A stretch of DNA of 19,872 bases from an uncultured Acetatifactor sp. (GCA_910586435.1 CAJUGT010000071.1:1-19872), one strand, 5' to 3'. Positions 1 through 7,260 are shown, numbered from the stretch's first letter. Numbers and translations: made by a program. Notes: a model not told the origin generated them from the letters alone.

Positions 1-307
1 TCGCCGCCAAAGGCGTGCGAATATCATGAGAAATATTTGTGATGGCATTTTTCAGCTCCAAATCCCCAAGGATAAAGCGATGCCTCATCCCCCGCAGCTG
101 CCGGAGCTGAGTGTTAATACTGTCTGCCAGATGCCTCATAGCCTTATCCTGTGACGAAATGGAGAGCAATCTATTGGTGTCTTCCTTCAGTATCTCCCCA
201 AGCCCTTCCCTGATTTCCTCCGCCGCCTTCCTCATCCAAAATATCCTGACCAGAAGCCCGACTGAAAAAACTGCCAGAAAGCCGCAGCATATCAATAGAA
301 ATATCAT
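1..307 (-). CDS. Sensor histidine kinase, N-terminal part (runs off window)
   Basis: The first 102 codons are visible; the rest lies beyond the left edge. One membrane helix (about residues 1-24, MIFLLICCGFLAVFSVGLLV) is followed by a charged helical stretch and the phosphoacceptor H-box NISHDIRTPLAA with the histidine at residue 94. There is no room for an extracellular sensor domain, which fits the intramembrane-sensing kinases that work with peptide-antibiotic ABC transporters. The start is ATG at 307, preceded by AAGGA about 8 bases upstream, and lies 11 bases after the permease stop, so it is the last visible gene of the regulator/ABC operon. Its partner is inferred to be the OmpR-type regulator at 2301-2966. 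Seen: H-box and helix. Inferred: ligand class. Confidence 0.9.
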   Translation of the reverse strand, partial: MIFLLICCGFLAVFSVGLLVRIFWMRKAAEEIREGLGEILKEDTNRLLSISSQDKAMRHLADSINTQLRQLRGMRHRFILGDLELKNAITNISHDIRTPLAA

Positions 308-318
308 ACTCTGTGTCC

Positions 319-1146
319 TTATTTAATATCCTTACGCCGGAAAATCGCAGTTCCCGCCCCTGTAACCGCCAGTGAAATCAGCACCGAATACAAGGGCATC
401 TGCCACAAATGCATGGCTGACATTAAACTGTATTGCATGGCCTGTCCTGTGGGCAGAAAATCATAAACAAACTGGTAAAATTCCCTTTCCGATTCCGTCA
501 GATATTTCGGATTTGGCTCTGTACGTGTTTCAATGCCTCCCTCTTGATTCATGAAATAAGATGTGACATATTCAGGCGCATCCAGCTTAACTTCCACTAC
601 AACCGCCACAAGGAACAGAGCAATCATAAAAATGATACTGGCTGTCAGTACCGCTGTCTTACTACTGCATATCATACTAAACATTGTAAAAACAGCGCTG
701 AATGCCGCCGCCAAAAGCAGTGTGCCCAACAGCATCCACAAGATAATGTCCGCTCCCGCCTGCCACACGCCCAGCAGCGGAATACCTATTGCTGTCACCG
801 GTATCAAAAAACACAGGCACAAAAGAAGCGCCGCCGCTATATTAACGCTCAAATTCGCCAGATAAATTTTTATCCGTGAATGCCCCACTATAAGCTTATT
901 TCTGATAGTGCCATCACTGTATTCCGTCCCCACGAACAAGCTCTCAAACAATGCCATAGCTACCCCAATGGCCATTGTGTAGCCAAAGAACCCCTTATCC
1001 AGACTCTCAACCGTATGATATGTCACCTGCTGCATATACTTATTTACCACCAAAAATATCCCATAAGCAATCATAAATACACATTCTGCCCAAAAGAACC
1101 TGTTTTTCTTCAACCGGGAAAAACCGGAACATAACAGCTTATTCAT
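319..1146 (-). CDS. ABC-2 type transporter permease (BcrB-like)
   Basis: A 275-residue membrane protein with about six hydrophobic segments: an N-terminal one (FWAECVFMIAYGIFLVV), five more spread along the chain, and the last just before the C-terminal RRKDIK. The cytoplasmic segment GTEYSDGTIRNKLIVGHSR between helices 2 and 3 is typical of ABC-2 permeases of the bacitracin/lantibiotic-immunity type. A longer reading from GTG at 1221 overlaps the ATPase stop, but ATG at 1146 has AGGAGG with good spacing, so the shorter start is chosen. The extra 25 residues of the long form are hydrophilic and not permease-like. It pairs with the ATPase immediately upstream. Substrate is inferred from context (peptide antibiotic), not shown by the sequence. 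Confidence 0.88.
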   Translation of the reverse strand: MNKLLCSGFSRLKKNRFFWAECVFMIAYGIFLVVNKYMQQVTYHTVESLDKGFFGYTMAIGVAMALFESLFVGTEYSDGTIRNKLIVGHSRIKIYLANLSVNIAAALLLCLCFLIPVTAIGIPLLGVWQAGADIILWMLLGTLLLAAAFSAVFTMFSMICSSKTAVLTASIIFMIALFLVAVVVEVKLDAPEYVTSYFMNQEGGIETRTEPNPKYLTESEREFYQFVYDFLPTGQAMQYSLMSAMHLWQMPLYSVLISLAVTGAGTAIFRRKDIK

Positions 1147-1217
1147 TTCTTCTACCTCCTGATTTAGTTCCGCAACTTGCCTCCCAAGCCCCAGTGCGCT
1201 TTGCCTGCGAAAGCTTC

Positions 1218-2132
1218 TCACTGCGCTGAAGCAGATGACAGTAGATTGATGTAATAGTTTTCAAGGCTCTCATCCCTCTCCTGCATGGAAATAATTTTAC
1301 AATTCTCTTTGTCCAGAGCCAATGTCATCTCTGTAACCGTAATCTTTCCGAAAATATCTGCCTGTGTATCGGAAAGCACCGAATACTCAAGCCCTGCCTG
1401 TTCCAACACTCTGCAAAGTACTCCCATATCGGATACTGTCAGACGGATGCGCTTGCGGCAGGCCGCCTCCATTTCAGCCGCACTGATTTCTTTGACAATC
1501 TGTCCCTGATCAATGAATCCAAAATGTGTGGCAAGTCTGGAAAGTTCATCCAATATATGGCTTGATATTAATACTGTTATATTATATTCCCGATTAAGCT
1601 TCAGAATCAGTTCACGTATTTCCACAATGCCCTGTGGATCAAGGCCGTTCACAGGTTCATCCAGCACCAGAAAATCCGGATCCCCTGCAAGGGCAATGGC
1701 TATGCCCAGCCGCTGCCGCATTCCCAAAGAAAAATTTCCTGCCGTCTTTCTCCCTGTGTCTTCAAGTCCCACCAGCTTCAGCAGCTCAGGAATTCCCTTA
1801 AAAGAAGGCAAGCCAAGAATTCGGTATTGTTCTTTCAGGTTATCCTCCGCCGTCATGCCAAGATAAATGGCCGGCCCCTCTACCACCGCTCCCATCCTTC
1901 TGCGGCTTTTCTCAATCCCCTTCTCCCTGTTGCCAACCCCATAGAGAAAATATTTTCCTTTGGAGGGTTCCTGTAAACCACATATGACGCGAATCAATGT
2001 GGTCTTACCAGCGCCATTTTTGCCCACAAATCCGTAAATTGCCCCTTTGGGTACCCCCATGGTAAGACCCTTGAGAACTTTATAATTCCTGTACACTTTC
2101 TCGATTCCCTCTGCTTTCAACACATACTCCAC
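1218..2132 (-). CDS. ABC transporter ATP-binding protein (BcrA/lantibiotic-immunity type)
   Basis: An ABC ATPase powering the adjacent permease. Numbered from the longest ORF (ATG at 2147), the Walker A motif GKNGAGKTT is at residues 42-50, the signature SLGMRQRL at 140-147 and Walker B FLVLDEP at 159-165. The signature form SLGMRQRL and the roughly 300-residue length with a C-terminal extension are usual for the BcrA family. The start needs care: the only good ribosome site, GGAGGAG, overlaps codons 1-3 of the ATG-2147 form and stands six bases before GTG at 2132, so GTG is preferred. The end touches the long form of the permease ORF. Expression is probably controlled by the response regulator through repeats at 2247-2292. 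Confidence 0.92.
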   Translation of the reverse strand: MEYVLKAEGIEKVYRNYKVLKGLTMGVPKGAIYGFVGKNGAGKTTLIRVICGLQEPSKGKYFLYGVGNREKGIEKSRRRMGAVVEGPAIYLGMTAEDNLKEQYRILGLPSFKGIPELLKLVGLEDTGRKTAGNFSLGMRQRLGIAIALAGDPDFLVLDEPVNGLDPQGIVEIRELILKLNREYNITVLISSHILDELSRLATHFGFIDQGQIVKEISAAEMEAACRKRIRLTVSDMGVLCRVLEQAGLEYSVLSDTQADIFGKITVTEMTLALDKENCKIISMQERDESLENYYINLLSSASAQ

Positions 2133-2215
2133 ATTATTCTCCTCCATTTCCGCTTACAGCACACCGCAAGTAATTGATTGCGGCTGTCAATTTGATAATC
2201 CTTCATTCACAATTC

Positions 2216-2292
2216 TTCATACCAGAACATGTTATCTCAGAAAGGATAAGAAAACGGTTAAGAAAACAGTTGAGATATGGTTGAGATTCACC
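2216..2292 (-). promoter_or_regulatory. Probable response-regulator operator and promoter of the ABC operon
   Basis: On the plus strand TAAGAAAACGGT (2247-2258) and TAAGAAAACAGT (2259-2270) are tandem 12-mers, followed by two related units, TGAGATATGGT (2271-2281) and TGAGATTCACC (2282-2292). A period of 11-12 bases is what OmpR/PhoB-type regulators bind as direct repeats. Downstream, toward the ABC gene, an extended -10-like TGGTATGAA lies at 2216-2224 with no good -35, as expected of an activated promoter. The array lies in the 153-base gap between the regulator and ATPase genes. Confidence 0.6.
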
Positions 2293-2300
2293 TGGCAAAC

Positions 2301-2966
2301 TTATTCTTCTTTCATTTTAAATCCTATGCCCCACACAGCTTCAATATATTCTCCGCCCCCTGCCTCACGCAGTTTCGCCCGCAAATGGCTGATATGGGTT
2401 TTCAGAGAACTTTCAGTGCAGTCCGGGGTGTCTGCGCCGATGCGGTCCAACAGCAGGGACTTGGTAATTACCTGAGATGGATTTCTCATCAGAAGTCTCA
2501 ATATGGCATATTCCGTGCGTGTGAGTTTCACTTCGCAATCCTTTACAGTTATGCTATGCTTGTCCGGGTCAAGGGTCAGTTCCCGAAATGTCAGTACCCC
2601 AGGATTCTCCGCCCTGGGATGATTGCGCAGCTGTACGGCTATCCTGGCCAAAAGCTCCTTTTGATGAAAGGGTTTTGTCATATAGTCCGCTGCGCCTCCC
2701 AACAGCAAGTCCACTTTATGATTGATATCCCCTTTTGCGCTGAGCACTATGACAGGAATTCCCTGAATGTGTTCCAATACCTTCTCACCGCTTAATCCCG
2801 GCAGCATTAAGTCCAGCAAAACCAGATCCGGTTTCACACGGGGCAGCGCCAGAAGGGCTTCTGTTCCGGAATAAGCCCGGGACACATGGTATCCTTCTTT
2901 TGCCAACATTTCTTCTATTGCGTTTCCAATATATACATCATCCTCTATAATCAAAATACCTTTCAC
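2301..2966 (-). CDS. OmpR/PhoB-family response regulator
   Basis: A 221-residue two-domain regulator. Receiver: acidic pocket E8-D9-D10, phosphoacceptor D52 in LVLLDLMLPG, S76 and K98 (TKPF). Effector: winged helix from about residue 125 to the end, including LTRTEYAILRLLM and the recognition-helix stretch SSLKTHISHLRAKL, ending in the usual YIEAVWGIGFKM. The start is GTG at 2966 with GGAGAGG seven bases upstream. It has its own likely promoter (2996-3024) and is followed by the ABC transporter and kinase genes. Gene order regulator-ATPase-permease-kinase suggests one induced resistance module. It most likely binds the repeats just downstream of its own gene. Confidence 0.95.
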   Translation of the reverse strand: MKGILIIEDDVYIGNAIEEMLAKEGYHVSRAYSGTEALLALPRVKPDLVLLDLMLPGLSGEKVLEHIQGIPVIVLSAKGDINHKVDLLLGGAADYMTKPFHQKELLARIAVQLRNHPRAENPGVLTFRELTLDPDKHSITVKDCEVKLTRTEYAILRLLMRNPSQVITKSLLLDRIGADTPDCTESSLKTHISHLRAKLREAGGGEYIEAVWGIGFKMKEE

Positions 2967-2995
2967 TGCTTTTCCTCTCCATTTTATGGATGTTA

Positions 2996-3024
2996 CTTAT
3001 GTATTCTAATCTTCTGTCTGCCAA
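2996..3024 (-). promoter_or_regulatory. Candidate sigma-A promoter of the response regulator
   Basis: Reading the minus strand, TTGGCA (3019-3024, 5 of 6 to consensus) is followed by 17 bases and CATAAG (2996-3001, 4 of 6). It starts 30 bases before the GTG start and just after the speE terminator, which is where an independent promoter would be needed. Confidence 0.45.
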
Positions 3025-3030
3025 AGCGTG

Positions 3031-3078
3031 TTAAAAAAGCAGACCACTGTTAAAGGCAATTCTCAGTGTATCTGCTTT
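3031..3078 (-). terminator. Rho-independent terminator of spermidine synthase
   Basis: On the minus strand AAAGCAGA (3071-3078) pairs with TCTGCTTT (3036-3043), with an inner CACTG/CAGTG pairing, and a run of six T (3033-3038) overlaps and follows the 3' arm. It lies 165 bases past the speE stop and separates speE from the regulator gene. Confidence 0.8.
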
Positions 3079-3096
3079 GGTATGGATGTAGATGGA

Positions 3097-3188
3097 CGGC
3101 AGGCGGTCAGCCTGCCGATAAACTTATTACTCCTGTGGAAGGTCAATGGAATGTCAAATGGACTTCCTTTGTGGGGGCTGACGCCCCC
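3097..3188 (-). other. Two GC-rich hairpins in the speE 3' untranslated region
   Basis: Perfect inverted repeats CGGCAGGC/GCCTGCCG (3097-3104 with 3110-3117) and GGGGGC/GCCCCC (3173-3178 with 3183-3188). Loops are five and four bases. Neither is followed by a T run, so they are not terminators by themselves; they may protect the 3' end or be small repeat elements. Confidence 0.5.
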
Positions 3189-3243
3189 GACTGTCCCCTG
3201 CGGAAACATCCCTGCCCGGAATCTTGCGGCGCATGGTAAATTA

Positions 3244-4101
3244 TCAACGTATTTCCACTTTTCTAAGCAGTTTTTCCACATACGCAGGCAGGCAGAAGGC
3301 TCCTTCATGCAGCCTCGGCGTGTAATACTTTGTCTCAATGCCCCGTTCCGACCACTTTTCACCATCCAAATCATGAATTGGGTGGTATTTTTTGGAGGCA
3401 AAGCCAAAAAGCCAATGGCCGGAGGGGTAGGTGGGAATATGGGCCTGGTATACCCGGCTTACGGGAAAGCTCTCCACAATCCGCTTATGTGCCCTCATAC
3501 AGGCTGTTGCGTCGGTCTCATAAAAGGGGCTTTCATGTTGGTTCACCATAATCCCGTCTTCCTTCAGGGCCTTATAACAATTGTCATAGAACTCCTTGGT
3601 AAACAGGCCTTCCCCTGGTCCAAAAGGGTCCGTGGAGTCCACAATGATCAAATCATACTCCTCTTTGCGGCCTCGAACGAACTTCAGTCCGTCTTCATAA
3701 AAGATATAAAGCCTGTCATCTTCCAGGGCACTGGATACTTTGGGCAGATATTCCCTGCTCACCTGAATGACCTGCCTGTCATTTTCCACAAGGTCAATCT
3801 GCTCTATCTCCGGATATTTCGCCAATTCCCGCACTGCTCCTCCGTCCCCCGCACCGATTACCAGGACCTTGTTCACATTGGGATGAACGGCCATAGGAAC
3901 ATGTACAAGCATTTCATGGTAGATAAATTCATCTTTTTCCGTCAGCATCACACTGCCATCCAATACCAGAATCCGTCCGAATTCCTTTGACTCGAACACA
4001 TCAATTCTTTGCAGATCGCTCTCGCCACTGTACAGCTGCCTGTCCACCCGAATGGACAGCTTCACATCCGGCGTGTAAGATTCCGAAAACCATAATTCCA
4101 T
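3244..4101 (-). CDS. speE: Spermidine synthase (polyamine aminopropyltransferase)
   Basis: A 285-residue cytosolic enzyme that transfers the aminopropyl group of decarboxylated S-adenosylmethionine to putrescine. The full-length family pattern is present: N-terminal beta domain, YHEMLVHVP (61-69), the nucleotide-binding GAGDGG (83-88) followed by AVREL, the EDG segment at 136-138, and the catalytic-loop VDSTDPFGP with D155. The start is ATG at 4101; its ribosome site AGGAGG (8 bases upstream) is contributed by the end of the intergenic repeat copy A. No speD or other polyamine gene is adjacent, so the source of decarboxylated SAM is not visible here. A terminator closes the gene at 3031-3078. 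Confidence 0.96.
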   Translation of the reverse strand: MELWFSESYTPDVKLSIRVDRQLYSGESDLQRIDVFESKEFGRILVLDGSVMLTEKDEFIYHEMLVHVPMAVHPNVNKVLVIGAGDGGAVRELAKYPEIEQIDLVENDRQVIQVSREYLPKVSSALEDDRLYIFYEDGLKFVRGRKEEYDLIIVDSTDPFGPGEGLFTKEFYDNCYKALKEDGIMVNQHESPFYETDATACMRAHKRIVESFPVSRVYQAHIPTYPSGHWLFGFASKKYHPIHDLDGEKWSERGIETKYYTPRLHEGAFCLPAYVEKLLRKVEIR

Positions 4102-4110
4102 ACTTTTTAC

Positions 4111-4265
4111 CTCCTATTCCAGTTCCGTCTCTGCACTTCGGTGCCCCTATGAGGGAAGGGTTATTCAGCCGCTTTTGCGTCTGAAAACCCTTCCGGGCAC
4201 CTCCGTTACGAGACTGTTTTTAACATTCCGAGACTGTTTTTATTTTAGTTCCTTCAAGCGGGAAC
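4111..4265 (-). repeat. Dispersed structured intergenic repeat, copy A
   Basis: This stretch shares long near-identical blocks with 13522-13707. On the plus strand these include CTCCTATTCCAGTTCC, then GTCTCTGC(A/G)CTTCGGTGCC, then GGGAAGGGTTATTCAGCCGC and finally CCGTTAC(G/A)AGACTGTTT. On the minus strand it folds well: an outer GGTGCCC/GGGCACC stem encloses AAGGGTTTTCAG paired with CTGAATAACCCTT. A small alternative hairpin GCAC-CGAA-GTGC follows. Copy A has the block ACAGTCTCG twice (around 4210-4240) and ends distally in AAGCGGGAACTTGT, a piece of the 19-bp unit of copy B. The proximal end supplies the AGGAGG of speE. Confidence 0.8.
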
Positions 4266-4270
4266 TTGTT

Positions 4271-4612
4271 TTAGTTTAATTCTATTTCTTCCTGTATGTA
4301 TAATGTCTCTTCTATGAGTCCGATTCCGGCGAAGACAGCCCACACATAAGGGGCGCCATATACGTTCAGTGTCTTTGGTCCCACAATTTCCTTTGGCGCG
4401 TTCTCCCCTACCTGATCCTGAATCAGCCTGTTATATGCCTTCTCAAAAGTACTTCGGGTGATAGAGCGTTCCCTTCTGTCGGTGAACAGCTCTCCCCCCT
4501 TTATGGCATAGGTAAATGGCAGACCCTTTTTTGTCAAAAAATTTTTTCCTTCATGTTCCGTAATTACATCCCATAAATTTGAGATGGTTATCTTTGATGT
4601 ATTGAGCTTCAT
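4271..4612 (-). CDS. Small conserved-looking protein of unknown function
   Basis: A 113-residue soluble protein with no recognised motif. The start is ATG at 4612, with GGGAGG six bases upstream; a 134-residue reading from 4675 has no ribosome site and overlaps the upstream stop. The chain is mixed alpha/beta: an N-terminal LWDVITEHEGKNF, a middle basic stretch DRRERSITRSTFEKAYNRLI that could be a helix for nucleic-acid or partner contact, and a hydrophobic end YGAPYVWAVFAGIGLI. It lies 59 bases after the GH2-like gene and upstream of repeat copy A, so it is probably co-transcribed with the symporter operon. Coding is supported by the ribosome site and balanced composition; no function is proposed. 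Confidence 0.75.
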   Translation of the reverse strand: MKLNTSKITISNLWDVITEHEGKNFLTKKGLPFTYAIKGGELFTDRRERSITRSTFEKAYNRLIQDQVGENAPKEIVGPKTLNVYGAPYVWAVFAGIGLIEETLYIQEEIELN

Positions 4613-4671
4613 ATGCTTCCTCCCGGCAAAAGAATCGCTTATTATGATGGTACTCGCAATACAGGATATTG

Positions 4672-5703
4672 TCAATGAAAAAAGTTGCTTTGTGAGATTT
4701 TATGAACGGACAGTGACGCCGCACAGCCGTCTCCTTCGGCGTTGAGCAGAATGCATGGGGACTTTGCGGGAATTTCGCGAAAAACAAATTCTTCCTGTCC
4801 TCTCTGAAATTCAAACAATGCGCCGTCCGTATATAATGCCACTCTGTCACAGTTACTATAGCAGCACACGGAATAATTGCCGCTTTTGAGCTTTTCCACA
4901 CTATCCGGCGCCAAATAGACAAAAGGTTCCTTTCCCCATCGTGCTTTATACTTATAATACAGAGAAGAGGGCCAGGTATTTCCGGGTAAGAAGAGCCCCT
5001 TTTCCTCTCCCCGATACACGGGCATTTCTTCCTGGAAGCATATTTTGACCATTCGCTCTCTGACAAATGCCCACTGCCCCTTCTGTCCCCGTGAACATAC
5101 CAAAAGCCCATATCTGTCGCAAAGTCTGGCAAAGTGTGTCAAATCTCCCTCTGTTCCCTCATTGCTGACACAGACAAGATTCGCTCCCAGACGAAGAATC
5201 TGCTGTAAATCTTCCATTATCATACTCTGGCTGCCCGCTTCCGAGCCAGCATTCGGCAGGGTATAGAAAACTGCCTGGGGCCTGAAAGTCTCTCCATTCA
5301 AAAGCACCTCCCATTCACCACAGTTCTCCCTGCTTATCAGATTGCGAAGGGGCAGCTTTCCGGTGTATCTGTCCAGTATCTTGCCCCTTTGCTCCGTCAA
5401 AACCGCCTCCACCTCATACAGGTATGGGTCCTTTGTCCCATTCCACAGGCGGGGCTTTAGAAGAATCCCCTCCAGGGGTTCTTCTTCCCCCACAGGTTTC
5501 ATGCCCTCCATCACCACCTCCCCCCTATGGTCTTTCAGACACACCCTGACAGTAACCTGGGGGGACGCGGGGGGAACATAGCCCATCTCCTGCCTGGAAT
5601 CCTTTTCCGTAACATAAAAATTCCATTCCAGATAAGCCCTGGCATTTTCCAGCCTGCATGTCACGTTCACACCCCCGCCGGGAGCCATCCTGTCAAATTT
5701 CAT
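4672..5703 (-). CDS. GH2-derived protein lacking the catalytic barrel
   Basis: A 343-residue protein that reads as a shortened glycoside hydrolase family 2 enzyme. Residues about 10-105 resemble the Ig-like sandwich domain and end in the family-typical LWNGTKDPYLYEVEAVL. Residues 130-146 (WEVLLNGETFRPQAVF) and 160-203 (MEDLQQILRLGANLVCVS, LCDRYGLLV) resemble the first strands of the TIM barrel. From about 245 the chain jumps to a post-barrel domain (YYKYKARWGKEPFVYLAP, YSNCDRVALYTDG). The N-terminal sugar-binding jelly roll and the barrel part holding the catalytic acids are absent, so hydrolysis is unlikely. No stop or frameshift is seen. ATG is one base after the symporter stop, with GGAAGGG before it, so the two are co-translated. 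Possible roles are carbohydrate binding or decay product. Confidence 0.7.
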   Translation of the reverse strand: MKFDRMAPGGGVNVTCRLENARAYLEWNFYVTEKDSRQEMGYVPPASPQVTVRVCLKDHRGEVVMEGMKPVGEEEPLEGILLKPRLWNGTKDPYLYEVEAVLTEQRGKILDRYTGKLPLRNLISRENCGEWEVLLNGETFRPQAVFYTLPNAGSEAGSQSMIMEDLQQILRLGANLVCVSNEGTEGDLTHFARLCDRYGLLVCSRGQKGQWAFVRERMVKICFQEEMPVYRGEEKGLFLPGNTWPSSLYYKYKARWGKEPFVYLAPDSVEKLKSGNYSVCCYSNCDRVALYTDGALFEFQRGQEEFVFREIPAKSPCILLNAEGDGCAASLSVHKISQSNFFH

Positions 5704-5704
5704 A

Positions 5705-7132
5705 TTATCCCTTCCTCCTCTCCCGCAAAACCTCCGTATTTTTTTCCACTTCTTTTTTGCTTAGAGGATAGGCAAACTGTATGATCAAAAATACCAGCAA
5801 ATAACATGCCCCCGGCACCAATGTGGCAACAGTGTATATACGGTCCGCCACCGCATCCGTCTGGGACGGCGCCTCGGACACATACCCTATGGCTGTCAGC
5901 ACAAATCCTCCCACGCCTCCGGCCAGAGCCTGCCCCACTTTTCTGGCAAAAGAATACACTGCGTATACAGAGCCGTCTTCCCTTTTTCCCGTCACCACTT
6001 CCTGATAATCTATAATGTCCGTAATAAATGCCCAGATAACCAGATTGAACAGTCCGGAACCCACCATTGCCAGGAACAGTATTACCACAAAGGGAGGAAT
6101 GCTTTTGAGACGCAGGAAAAATAATAACAGATAGAGCGCTCCTGCTGCCAACATCCCCAACGCCCCCGCTTCCTTTTTTCCAAATTTAGTTACTATTTTA
6201 GACACAAAGGGCGCCAAAAGCAAAGTCCCTGCCACGTTGACCACATTGACCACCGACATTACCTTTGCGTTTTTAAAATAGTCCAGGAACAGATAGTTAT
6301 TCATGGTCTGCCCCAGGAGGCTGGCCAAAAGCAGCATCAGCGCCGCGCACACAAGCGCAAGCAGGGGCCTGTTTTTCCCCAGACCTTTCAGCATCCCCCA
6401 GACATTATCCCTGGCCCCTTCCTTTTTCTCAAAAAATACACGCTCCTGACAGAGCATATAGCAGAGTCCGTAACAGATAATGGCAAAGACTCCAAATATG
6501 GCAGCTGTCACAGTAAAGCTCACAGGTTTTACAATCTGACTGCCCTCCGCATCTGTTTCATATATAATGAGCGGCACCAGGATTCCAATCACAAGTCCCG
6601 CAAGACTGGCGCCAACACTCCGAAATGTGGAAAGGGATGCCCTACCTTCCACATCAGGGCTGATGACGGACGCCATGGAGCCGTAAGGAATATTGATTGC
6701 CGTATAGCAAAAGCTGCTCCAAAATAAATAGGTGATAATCACATAGGCTAACTTGGCCCAGTAAACCCAATCCTGTACAAAATACAGGTACATTATAGTG
6801 CTGGCAACCGCCACCGGAATGCACATCCAACGAATCCATGGCCGGAATCGCCCATCTTTCGCAGGCTTCATGTTATCCACAATGCGGCCCATGGTCACGT
6901 CCGTAAAAGCATCCACTATCCTGGCTCCCATGAATAAAAGCCCTACCACATAGCCGCTTAGCCCCAGAACTTTCGTATAAAATATCATCAGATAGCTGCT
7001 GGCAAAAATAAAGCTGAAATCGTTGCCGAAATCTCCGAACATATATCCTATCTTATCTCGAATTCCAAACGGACGTACCTTCCGGCTGTCTTCCGTCTTC
7101 GTATCTCCTCTGTCATCCACGATTTTTCCCAT
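5705..7132 (-). CDS. GPH-family sodium:sugar symporter
   Basis: A 475-residue, 12-helix major-facilitator protein of the glycoside-pentoside-hexuronide:cation symporter family. Characteristic motifs are visible in the N-terminal half: GARIVDAFTDVTMGRIVDN (69-87) containing the cation-site acidic residues, and the GRFRPWIRW loop (94-102). The second half repeats the fold and holds FITDIIDYQE, typical of this family. ATG at 7132 is preceded by GGAGG and a T7 spacer. It is followed after one base by the GH2-like gene, suggesting uptake of a glycoside, glucuronide or oligosaccharide; the exact sugar cannot be read from sequence. A membrane sensor kinase gene lies just upstream. Inverted repeats in the 128-base leader may be an operator. 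Confidence 0.93.
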   Translation of the reverse strand: MGKIVDDRGDTKTEDSRKVRPFGIRDKIGYMFGDFGNDFSFIFASSYLMIFYTKVLGLSGYVVGLLFMGARIVDAFTDVTMGRIVDNMKPAKDGRFRPWIRWMCIPVAVASTIMYLYFVQDWVYWAKLAYVIITYLFWSSFCYTAINIPYGSMASVISPDVEGRASLSTFRSVGASLAGLVIGILVPLIIYETDAEGSQIVKPVSFTVTAAIFGVFAIICYGLCYMLCQERVFFEKKEGARDNVWGMLKGLGKNRPLLALVCAALMLLLASLLGQTMNNYLFLDYFKNAKVMSVVNVVNVAGTLLLAPFVSKIVTKFGKKEAGALGMLAAGALYLLLFFLRLKSIPPFVVILFLAMVGSGLFNLVIWAFITDIIDYQEVVTGKREDGSVYAVYSFARKVGQALAGGVGGFVLTAIGYVSEAPSQTDAVADRIYTVATLVPGACYLLVFLIIQFAYPLSKKEVEKNTEVLRERRKG

Positions 7133-7143
7133 AAAAAAACCTC

Positions 7144-7245
7144 CACAGTGTGCAGTATCACGCCATTGGGCAGCCCATTGTCATTTCACGACTCCGGGCT
7201 GCCATGTGGCAATCAACATTTTTGCTTAGCATTTCACACTGTGAA
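7144..7245 (-). promoter_or_regulatory. Leader of the symporter operon with palindromic sites
   Basis: The perfect palindrome TTCACACTGTGAA is at 7233-7245, and the inverted copy of its core, CACAGTGTG, is at 7144-7152 next to the ribosome site. Between them GGCAGCCC/GGGCTGCC can form an 8-bp hairpin. There is no T run. These could be regulator-binding sites; no convincing -35/-10 pair was seen. Confidence 0.4.
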
Positions 7246-7260
7246 GAAAAATATGTACCT

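Noticed and set aside
2277..2795. 172-codon plus-strand frame opposite the response regulator
   Set aside because: Antisense shadow; the regulator has all receiver and winged-helix residues.
3028..3990. 320-codon plus-strand frame over speE
   Set aside because: Antisense to spermidine synthase, which has all its motifs.
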